Shown here: positions 1 through 6,598 of the stretch, piece after piece
Position numbering within the stretch: position 1 is the stretch's first letter
Layout: every line of letters starts with the position of its first letter
Assembly: GCA_024233305.1 (NCBI GenBank)
Contig: JACKPV010000023.1
Coordinates: 248,001-312,000 of the forward strand
DNA: 64,000 bases
DNA from: Verrucomicrobiales bacterium
GTDB lineage: Bacteria; Verrucomicrobiota; Verrucomicrobiia; Limisphaerales; J093
Reading direction: 5' to 3'
Notes under the pieces: generated by a model
Told to the model about the DNA's origin: nothing
What the model saw: only the letters and a program-made list of their open reading frames with translations
Database searches by the model: none
Translations under genes and position numbers: made by a program

Positions 1-1
1 G

Positions 2-1819
2 GTTGCGCTCAAGACAGCCGGCCTTCAGTCCCCGCAGCTGGCCCTGGACCGGCTCGAACTGGAAGCCAACTGGTCACCCCCGCAACTCGAGGTTCCCCAT
101 GCGTTCGCGCAACTCTACGACGGCTCCCTTGCCGTGTCCGACCTTCGCCTCGACGTCGGCTCGCGCCGCTTGGAGGCCGCGGTGGATTCGCGTTTCGACG
201 TGCACCGGCTCCGGGGGGTGCTGCCCGCGAAGACCGCCGCCTGGCTGGATCAGTTCGGTTGGGATTCGCCGCCCGTCGCCCGCGCCCGGGCCGAAGTGAC
301 GCTGCCGCCCTGGTCCCGGAGCGCATCCAACGCCGATCCCGAAGCGCTGGCCAATTCGCTGCGCGTCCAGGGTGAAGTCACCGGGCAACACGCCTCCTAC
401 CGCGACGTCCCGTTCGACGCCGCCTCGTTGAAGGTGGAAATCGCCGACGGCCGGTTGCGCCTGCGCGATTTGCACCTCGAACGCCCGGAGGGTGCCGCCG
501 ACCTCGACTACTCGCTCGGCCTGCTTTCCCGCGAATTCCGGTGGGAAGTGGACTGCCGGCTCAATCCGCAGGAGGTCGCTCCCGCCGTCGACGACGAACT
601 CGTGCGTATCCTCTCCCTGTTTACCTTCACCAATGCCGCCACCGCCCGGGGTTGGGTCGCGGGCTCCTTCCGCCCGCCGCGGCGCACGGACCTGTCGCTT
701 GCCATCGAAGCAACGGACTTTGGGTTCCGGGGCGAACCCTGGGACGCGCTCAGCGGCCGGCTCGACATGACGAACCGGGTGGTGACCGCCACCGACGCCA
801 CCGCCCGTTCGGGATCTCAATGGGCCCGGGTGGAAAGCCTCGCCTACAACACGGAAACGCGCCTGCTGACAACGACGAACGCCGTCACCCTCATGGACCC
901 GATGCGCGTGGCGCGGGCCATCGGTCCCGAGGTCGTCCAGGTGCTGGCGCCCTACGAATTCCGTCAACCGCCCCAGATCCACCTGCACGGTTCGGTGCCT
1001 GCCTCCGGTCAGCTGGAATCCGCCCGCATGTTCTTCGACATCTCCGGCGGTCCCTTCCACTTCTGGCGCTTCACCTTCAGTGACGTGAACGGGGCCGTCC
1101 AATGGCTGGGCAACAGCGTCGTGGTGACCAATTTCAGCGGCGGCTTTTACGAAGGTCGCTTGAATGGCGACCTGACCGCCGACGTCACCGGGGGCGCGAC
1201 GCCGAATCTCAAGTTCGCCGCCCGCGTCGACCAGGCCAGCCTGCGCCCGGCCATCGCCGAGATCTTCTCGCTCACCAACCACATCGAAGGGATCGTCAGC
1301 GGGCAGGTCATCGTGACCAACGGCAATCCCGACGTCCTCGAGAGCTGGTACGGCCGCGGTCGCTTCGAGATGCGCGACGGGCTGCTCTGGAACCTGCCGG
1401 TCTTCGGGGTCGTCTCCCGTGCCCTGAACGTCATGTCCCCGGATCTGGGCAACAACCGCGCCCGCGCCGCCCAGGGTACGTTCGCCCTCTCCCGCGGGGT
1501 CCTCCAAACGTCCGACCTCCGGATCGAGACCGGCGGCGCGCAGCTCCACTACCAGGGCGAGTGCTCGTTGACCGGCGAAACGACGGCCCGCATCACGGTC
1601 GAGGTCCTGCGCGGCACCCCCGTCCTGGGACCGCTTATCAGCATCGTGCTCGCGCCCATGGCGAAGGCCTTCGAGCTGGACGTGCGCGGCAGCCTCGACG
1701 ATCCGCAGGTCGAATTCCGCTACGTATCGAAGGTCATCGCCCCGTTCTTTGATCCCTTGGGAACGCTGAAGACCATCTTCCAACCCCGCCCGGTCGCCGC
1801 GAGCCCCGCTCAGCCGTGA
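2..1819 (+). CDS. AsmA-like C-terminal region protein, 5' truncated by the window edge
   Basis: The frame is open from base 2, so the start lies outside the window; about 605 codons are visible. The protein is a long run of beta-strand-like segments without catalytic motifs. Near the end come NLPVFGVVSRALNVM and a segment FELDVRGSLDDPQVEF, the pattern of AsmA/DUF3971-type proteins, which are thought to bridge inner and outer membrane and carry lipid. A GTG at 134 is an internal codon, not a likely start. The TGA stop (1817-1819) sits inside the left end of a MITE-like repeat, so the last few residues (PAQP) may come from that insertion. The family call is moderately sure; substrate and role are inference. 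Confidence 0.7.
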   Translation, partial: VALKTAGLQSPQLALDRLELEANWSPPQLEVPHAFAQLYDGSLAVSDLRLDVGSRRLEAAVDSRFDVHRLRGVLPAKTAAWLDQFGWDSPPVARARAEVTLPPWSRSASNADPEALANSLRVQGEVTGQHASYRDVPFDAASLKVEIADGRLRLRDLHLERPEGAADLDYSLGLLSREFRWEVDCRLNPQEVAPAVDDELVRILSLFTFTNAATARGWVAGSFRPPRRTDLSLAIEATDFGFRGEPWDALSGRLDMTNRVVTATDATARSGSQWARVESLAYNTETRLLTTTNAVTLMDPMRVARAIGPEVVQVLAPYEFRQPPQIHLHGSVPASGQLESARMFFDISGGPFHFWRFTFSDVNGAVQWLGNSVVVTNFSGGFYEGRLNGDLTADVTGGATPNLKFAARVDQASLRPAIAEIFSLTNHIEGIVSGQVIVTNGNPDVLESWYGRGRFEMRDGLLWNLPVFGVVSRALNVMSPDLGNNRARAAQGTFALSRGVLQTSDLRIETGGAQLHYQGECSLTGETTARITVEVLRGTPVLGPLISIVLAPMAKAFELDVRGSLDDPQVEFRYVSKVIAPFFDPLGTLKTIFQPRPVAASPAQP

Positions 1820-2010
1820 CCATTCAGTGGATGGTAGCCGCCGACGTACAGTCGGCCCATGATTCAATGGGGATGCGGACGCTTGCCGCCGGGCGCGATG
1901 ATTCGCCGAAACGTGACTGCCAGTCGGGATCGGCGCGACCGCATAAGCCCTTGGATTTCAGCGCCGACTACACGTCGGCGGCTACCGCGGGTTGAATCGA
2001 TACGGCTCAG
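1809..2010. mobile_element. MITE-like palindromic element, copy 1
   Basis: The left end CTCAGCCGTGACCATTCA and the right end (read inverted, CTGAGCCGTATCGATTCA) form terminal inverted repeats. Inside them a second inverted pair is present: GTAGCCGCCGACGTACAGTC at 1834 and its counterpart ending in CGGCGGCTAC at 1985. No ORF of its own was recognised. The same outer and inner repeats recur at 27130-27285. The left end contributes the stop codon of the upstream AsmA-like gene. Confidence 0.75.
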
Positions 2011-2050
2011 GGTAGCTCGCACCTCCCAACCGTTCCTCTCCGGTAGAACC

Positions 2051-2830
2051 TCATCCAAACCTCAACGCCCGCTCGACATCTCGCAGGCCGCGGGTCATGA
2101 CGAGACGCTTCCCATTGTGCAGCACCACGACATGATTGCCTTTGAACATCGGCTGGAGTTCCTTCACCCGGTCGAGATTCACGATGGCGCTGCGGCTGAT
2201 ACGAAGGAACTTGTCCGGGGCGAGCTGGGTTTCGAGCGAATTCAGCGTCTCGCGCAGGATGTGGCTATCCTTGCCGACGTTGACGGCGACGTAATTCCCG
2301 GCGGATTCGATGGAATCGACGTCACTGGTCTTTACCAGCACAACCTTGTCATCGGTCTTGATGGCCAGGCGGGACAGGAACTGCCCGGAGCGGGGAGCGG
2401 GGCACGCATCCTGCCGGGCGGCGAGCAGGTCGAGCAATCCGCGAGCGGTGGCGCTGGCTTCCTGACTTTGCAAGTGCGCGCGGGCACGGGCGACAGCCGC
2501 CTGGAATCGTTCCGGCCTGATCGGTTTGAGGAGGTAGTCAAGGGCATGGGCCTCGAAGGCGCGTACCGCGTGCTGATCGTAGGCCGTGGTGAAGATGACG
2601 AGTGGCAGCCGGGCATGCGGTAGTTGCGCCAGCATCTCGAAGCCGTCCATCTCAGGCATCTGCACATCGAGGAAGACCAGCCCGGGCGCGTCACGGTGGA
2701 TGGCAGCGAGAGCGTCCGGCCCACTCGCGCATTCACCGGTGATGTCGAGGTCCGGCTCATCACGCGCGAGCAGCCGAAGCCGTTGCCGCGCGAGTCGCTC
2801 GTCGTCCACGATGAGAGTACGGATCTTCAT
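2051..2830 (-). CDS. LytTR-family response regulator
   Basis: The 259-aa protein has a receiver domain (residues 1-120) with the acidic pair VDDE at 8-11, the phospho-acceptor D55 in VFLDVQMPEMDGF and K102 in YLLKPI. A LytTR DNA-binding domain follows (about 155-259), with the SIESAGNYVAV and FLRISRSAIVNLDRV motifs. It binds DNA and controls transcription when phosphorylated. Its start codon overlaps the stop of the upstream sensor kinase gene (ATGA at 2827-2830), so the two form one operon and a cognate pair. The target genes cannot be told from the sequence. Confidence 0.93.
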   Translation of the reverse strand: MKIRTLIVDDERLARQRLRLLARDEPDLDITGECASGPDALAAIHRDAPGLVFLDVQMPEMDGFEMLAQLPHARLPLVIFTTAYDQHAVRAFEAHALDYLLKPIRPERFQAAVARARAHLQSQEASATARGLLDLLAARQDACPAPRSGQFLSRLAIKTDDKVVLVKTSDVDSIESAGNYVAVNVGKDSHILRETLNSLETQLAPDKFLRISRSAIVNLDRVKELQPMFKGNHVVVLHNGKRLVMTRGLRDVERALRFG

Positions 2831-4014
2831 GCCGTTGGCTGGGTGGCGCGAGACCGTTCAGTGCGAAAAGGCAGTTCGAGGGAGACAACGCACCCCCCGG
2901 CGTCGCCATTGGCGATGGTGAACCGGTGCGCGTCCGGGTAAAGCTGCTCAAGTCGCGCCCGTGTGTTCGCCAGGCCGATGCCCGGACCATCCAGGCCGAG
3001 CAGCCGATGCTTCAACCCGGCGCCGGTATCGCTGACCGCCAACTGCAACCGGTCGAGTTCCCTCGCGGCGTGGATGCGAATGACTCCCGCCGCACGTCGA
3101 GATTCGATGCCGTGCTTGACGGCATTCTCGACCAGTGGCTGGAGAACGAACGTGGGCACCAACGCCTCCAGCGTGGCCGGGGAGATCGACTCCTCCACCC
3201 GCAACCGCTCGCCAAAGCGCGCCTGCTCGAGCGCAAGATAATGGCGGAGAAAACCCAGCTCGCGGCGCAGCGGAATCTCCGGCTCGCGCGATGTGTCGAG
3301 CGCGGCGCGGAGCAATTCGCTCAACTCGCCAAGCATCGTGTCCGCGGCGCGGGCGTCCGTGTGGATGAGCGTCGAGAGGCTGTTGAGCGCGTTGAAGAGA
3401 AAGTGCGGATTGAGCTGCATCTGCAGCGCGGCGAGCCGGGCCTGGGCGAAACGCACCTCGGCGGCCAGCGCGCGACGCTCACGCTCCCCGGCGCGCCGGG
3501 ACCACAACACGGCCTGGCAGGCACTGACCAGGATCCCATACAGAAGCGTGTCCAGCGCCAGGCGCGCGAAAACCGGCGCGCCCCTCGTCCCTCCGCTCGG
3601 CGGCCTGCCCCGGAATGGGGGTCCGTCGGCGCTACCGCCCGACCACGGCGCTTGGGTAACCCAGGGCGGCGGCCCGCCCATCGGGAGAGCGTACGCCGTT
3701 GCGCGCCACTCACGGTCCAGCATCTGAGTCGTCCCCACCACTGAGGCGCAGGTGATGAGGTGAATCGCCAGATTTCGCGCCAGATTCGGGCGCGCCAGGG
3801 GAAAAGCGAAGCCCAACCACATGGCCAGCGGCGCGAAGATGAACCACGCCACCCAAAGCGGCGCGGAACGCTTCAGCGCTTCCCACAGATCCAGGCCGCC
3901 GATGACGGCGTATTGCGCGGTGAAGACACCGCCCACCGCAAGCCAAACGCTGAGCACGATCATCCCCGGCACAAGCCAGCGTCGGTCGATTGTCGGATTG
4001 GCGGGATCTCTCAT
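2827..4014 (-). CDS. LytS/YehU-type sensor histidine kinase
   Basis: This 395-aa membrane kinase has hydrophobic segments near residues 15-35, 52-72 and 82-98 and one near 152-170, with a Gly/Pro-rich stretch at about 112-146 between them. The His_kinase (PF06580) motif LQMQLNPHFLFNALNSL carries the phospho-acceptor H204. An HATPase domain follows, with the N-box VENAVKHGIESR and a G-box around GAGL and GIGLANTRARLEQLYP. It phosphorylates the LytTR regulator encoded directly downstream. It has no extracellular sensing domain of any size, so the signal is probably sensed in the membrane. Confidence 0.92.
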   Translation of the reverse strand: MRDPANPTIDRRWLVPGMIVLSVWLAVGGVFTAQYAVIGGLDLWEALKRSAPLWVAWFIFAPLAMWLGFAFPLARPNLARNLAIHLITCASVVGTTQMLDREWRATAYALPMGGPPPWVTQAPWSGGSADGPPFRGRPPSGGTRGAPVFARLALDTLLYGILVSACQAVLWSRRAGERERRALAAEVRFAQARLAALQMQLNPHFLFNALNSLSTLIHTDARAADTMLGELSELLRAALDTSREPEIPLRRELGFLRHYLALEQARFGERLRVEESISPATLEALVPTFVLQPLVENAVKHGIESRRAAGVIRIHAARELDRLQLAVSDTGAGLKHRLLGLDGPGIGLANTRARLEQLYPDAHRFTIANGDAGGCVVSLELPFRTERSRATQPTA

Positions 4015-4112
4015 CCCCGGGCGAACCTACCATTCAGGATGCGGCGGCCAAAGCAAAGTCCCGCCAGGCGCTCTGCCCGGCGGAACGCAATCACTTCCGG
4101 GATCGATCCCGC

Positions 4113-4315
4113 ATTAGCCGTGACGATTCAGTCAGCGAACCGCGGATGGGCACGGATAGCACGGATAGGGCGCGGCGCTGCCGTGTTGGCGGAGAGGGCA
4201 GGAAAACTCACTGAATGGTGAGTTTGAACCCAGGGCAGGCAATCCTGGTTTCCCTCAATATCCGTGCCCATCAGTGCCCATCAGTGGTGAATCCTACTGC
4301 ATGGTTACGGATTAG
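4113..4315. mobile_element. MITE-like element, copy 3 (second subfamily)
   Basis: A 0.2-kb non-coding repeat with the outer ends TTAGCCGTGAC (4114) and ATGGTTACGGATTAG (4301-4315). Its interior (for example CGGATGGGCACGGATA and TCCCTCAATATCC) matches 20990-21181 over nearly its whole length. The right end lies over the 3' end of the EF-hand gene and supplies its TAA stop. Confidence 0.7.
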
Positions 4316-4809
4316 AAGGGACGCCCCCCGACACCGGGAGGTCGGCCGCCACGTTGGCCGCCCGGACGCTGCACCTTTCCGTTTTCGATCGCGCCCTTCA
4401 GCGCAGCCTGCTCGTCCTCGCTCAGCGAACCATTCCTGTCCGCGTCGAACGAAGAGGCGACACGATACATCATGGCTATACGCCGGATGATCACGCCCGG
4501 GTGGGGCAGCTCCACCCCTTCGGGGGGTGTCCGGTGGTTCGGCGCCTCGACCGTGCCATCGAGCATCGCCTGTCCGAGCGCATGACGTTCTCCTGCATCG
4601 AGCTGGCCGTCCTGGTTTGCGTCGAACGCCGCGATCATCGGGTAGACGTGGGCGATGTGCGTCACGGCGGCGGCCGCGTCCCCGGGATGTTGCGGAGGGT
4701 CGGATGGACGTTGATCCCGGCCGCCACCAGGGCGGCCCTGAGCGAGTCCAGACGAGCACACGGCCAGGCCGAGCGCGGTCATTGCAGCGAGTGCTTTGAT
4801 GTTCTGCAT
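4312..4809 (-). CDS. Secreted EF-hand protein
   Basis: The 165-aa protein starts with a signal peptide (MQNIKALAAM... cleaved near GLAQG). It has two canonical EF-hand loops, DANQDGQLDAGE at 63-74 and DADRNGSLSEDE at 122-133, each with Asp at positions 1, 3 and 5 and Glu at position 12. The tail is Gly/Pro/Arg-rich. It probably binds calcium outside the cytoplasm; no enzymatic domain is seen. Such small EF-hand proteins are common in Planctomycetes and Verrucomicrobia, and the role is unknown. The stop codon is provided by the neighbouring repeat element. Confidence 0.85.
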   Translation of the reverse strand: MQNIKALAAMTALGLAVCSSGLAQGRPGGGRDQRPSDPPQHPGDAAAAVTHIAHVYPMIAAFDANQDGQLDAGERHALGQAMLDGTVEAPNHRTPPEGVELPHPGVIIRRIAMMYRVASSFDADRNGSLSEDEQAALKGAIENGKVQRPGGQRGGRPPGVGGRPF

Positions 4810-5009
4810 AGTCTTGCTTTGATTCTGCGGTTATCCCTGCCGTGGCCACCGAATGCAGCCCGGTCAGGTTGAGACGAACTTACGCATGCAGCGGAGGCCG
4901 TCGCTGCGGATGAGACGAAACCGGGCTGAAGCGAGATGAACCTCGCGGATGCCGGGATGGCTTGCCAGGACAGTCATCGGGAAGTGGCGACGGATTCCAG
5001 TGGATCGCG

Positions 5010-5041
5010 GCGCCACGGCCAACGGCGCGGCTCCGTGGCGC
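5010..5041. repeat. GC-rich palindrome (REP-like)
   Basis: An inverted repeat with arms GCGCCACGG (5010-5018) and CCGTGGCGC (5033-5041) in the otherwise empty 4810-5079 gap. A similar GGCGCCACG palindrome occurs at 52490-52512; both lie beside a transposase remnant. Confidence 0.5.
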
Positions 5042-5079
5042 GCCCTGGCGCCTCATGGTGAAAGCACCGCTCGAAACGG

Positions 5080-5382
5080 CTATTCCTGAGAAAACATGTT
5101 GTTCTCCGGCACGAAGGGGTCAGTTCCTGATGTCGACATATCACGCCTCAGTCGGCTTGCGTTGGCAATGCGGAAGGTGTCGATCAGGTAGTCGGGCGTG
5201 CCCATCGGTAGCCGCGCTGCAATCCACCTCAACGTCATTGTGGTTTCTGCAGGCAGTCGCACCGCCTTCACCGGTTTTCCCGCCTCCACCCTGGCCGACT
5301 GCGCCACATCCGCCTCCTCACAGCGCCACCGCGCTACTTCCCCCGCCACGATCCCCGCGGTGAGCAGGGGTTCGTCCCACAC
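5080..5382 (-). pseudogene. Remnant of a REP-associated tyrosine transposase (RAYT)
   Basis: The 100-aa frame keeps a segment typical of the C-terminal end of Y1-transposase/RAYT proteins (TTMTLRWIAARLPMGTPDYL). The catalytic HUH and tyrosine regions are absent. It lies between two inverted REP-like sequences (5114-5142 and 5384-5412), the usual layout of a RAYT with its flanking REPs, so the whole block looks like a decayed mobile unit. Confidence 0.55.
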
Positions 5383-5412
5383 CGATATGTCAATATCAAG
5401 AACCGACCCCTT
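5114..5412. mobile_element. REP - RAYT remnant - inverted REP unit
   Basis: The sequence AAGGGGTCAGTTCCTGATGT (5114) pairs with its inverted, slightly diverged copy ending at 5412 (read inverted, AAGGGGTCGGTTCTTGATAT). Between them is the transposase remnant. The outer edge at 5412 abuts a truncated attC site at the end of integron cassette 5, so this unit appears to have landed in, and cut off, the cassette array. Confidence 0.6.
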
Positions 5413-6458
5413 TATGCACCGTCTTGTTGGGCCTTGGTTTTCTTGGCTTTAGCGGCGCGAGGTCTTCTGCCGATATTGTCATCACCCTTGGCGATCTTAC
5501 TCGCATCTGGTTTCTCGCTATTTGCGACTGGCACGGCTCCGTTGTTTTGAACGCTATGACTTTCATTTGTTGGATCTTTCTTTTCGGTTGGTTTGAGATA
5601 GGCGATTACGCCCTCTGGCGACGGATGACGGATGACATCTTCGTCAATGTTGGACTGGAAGAATCCCGCGAGCTGGAGTGCCAACTGCATCTCATGGTCT
5701 TCTGGGGCGCGAACACAGTCGAAAAGACGCTTCGACTCGGCGAAATCAATCACGAATCCGTGAGTCGGGTATCCCGATGCGAGAAGGGTAGCAAGCTCTC
5801 TGCTCGCACCCAGTCTCATGCCGTAGTCCACAGCAATATCCATCGACCTCTGCATCTCACCGAGCTTCAGTGGGTCGATGTTCTGTGTAATTGGCGAAAA
5901 GAGACCCGTGATGACTTGGGCGGCAATCTCGGAAGCTGTCTTTGTGGTGATGACGCCACCGGAACGGGCGCGAACTTGAAGGAAGCAGTTCTGGAACGCT
6001 TCCCACGCGGAATCACTGATCGAGGCAAGAGCCTTGGTGATGTCCAATCCTGAAACCCTGTGCATGAACTCATCTGGCTTATGAATCTGAACATCAAGAG
6101 GACCAAACTCGGCCCGGTCTCCCATAACAATATCGGTAGCGCCAAGAGCGAGCAATGTGCCCGCACTCTTGCAAAATCCATACACATGAAGCGTAAACCG
6201 CTCGTAGTGGTCCTGGAGAAATCGAGCGATGCGGTAGGAGGCATGAGGGTCGCCGCCATAGGTGGAGAAAATGAGAACAGCGTTCTTGCGGGTGCGGTGT
6301 TCGGAAATCGTGTTGATGAACGCCTCCGCCGAACCGTAAGAAATCTCACTGCTAAACAGGAAAATGTCGGCATCAGCCTTTTCGGCAAGCACGTCAATGG
6401 GGTCCGCCGCTTCGCCTTCGGTTTTCGGCGGCTCCGATGCAAGGGTGTAGGTTGTCAT
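5412..6458 (-). CDS. ClpP-fold serine protease of the SDH_sah/SppA type (integron cassette 5)
   Basis: The 348-aa protein starts at the ATG 17 bases after the cassette border. It has the crotonase/ClpP fold of serine dehydrogenase proteinases (PF01972): the glycine-rich STYGGDPHASYRIARFL, then the nucleophile in CKSAGTLLALGA, then an acidic FGPLDVQI motif. It lacks an evident signal peptide and has a lysine/alanine-rich tail. It probably cleaves or unfolds protein substrates, possibly with a partner. The last codons (CAACAAGACGGTGCA) are the start of an attC site, and the TAA comes from the inserted REP unit, so the natural C-terminus may differ. Such proteases are often seen beside anti-phage genes; that role here is inference. 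Confidence 0.78.
   Translation of the reverse strand: MTTYTLASEPPKTEGEAADPIDVLAEKADADIFLFSSEISYGSAEAFINTISEHRTRKNAVLIFSTYGGDPHASYRIARFLQDHYERFTLHVYGFCKSAGTLLALGATDIVMGDRAEFGPLDVQIHKPDEFMHRVSGLDITKALASISDSAWEAFQNCFLQVRARSGGVITTKTASEIAAQVITGLFSPITQNIDPLKLGEMQRSMDIAVDYGMRLGASRELATLLASGYPTHGFVIDFAESKRLFDCVRAPEDHEMQLALQLAGFFQSNIDEDVIRHPSPEGVIAYLKPTEKKDPTNESHSVQNNGAVPVANSEKPDASKIAKGDDNIGRRPRAAKAKKTKAQQDGA
5413..5432 (-). other. Truncated attC site of cassette 5
   Basis: Read on the minus strand, a consensus first core GCCCAAC is followed by AAGACGGTGCA. This closely matches the opening of the cassette-3 attC (GTCCAACAAGACGCTGCA). The sequence then switches into the REP-like repeat, with no second half, so the site is interrupted and presumably no longer a substrate. 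Confidence 0.55.
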
Positions 6459-6469
6459 GTTATTCTTTA

Positions 6470-6547
6470 CCCGAACGTCCAGCATGAACCGCATCGAGAA
6501 GGCCGTCCGCGGCCTTCTCGATGTCGCGTTCAATGCTGTTGTTGGCA
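6470..6547 (-). other. attC recombination site, cassette 4
   Basis: A 78-bp site with the cores TGCCAAC (minus strand, 6547-6541) and GTTCGGG (6476-6470). Its inner arms at 6481-6505 and 6510-6537 pair almost fully (AAGGCCG with CGGCCTT, CATCGAG with CTCGATG). The first core is the exact complement of the bases that open cassette 4 at 8902. Confidence 0.82.
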
Positions 6548-6598
6548 GTTTGGTTGCACCAGTTCCTCCGCACCAGGATGCAGCATCGTTCACCGGCA

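Noticed and set aside
74..1867. A 597-codon frame opposite the AsmA-like gene
   Set aside because: Shadow frame caused by high GC; no domain, and the + frame has family features.
5413..5432. Reading cassette 5 as having an intact attC further downstream
   Set aside because: No second core or pairing arm was found between 4810 and 5412; only the opening of a site remains.
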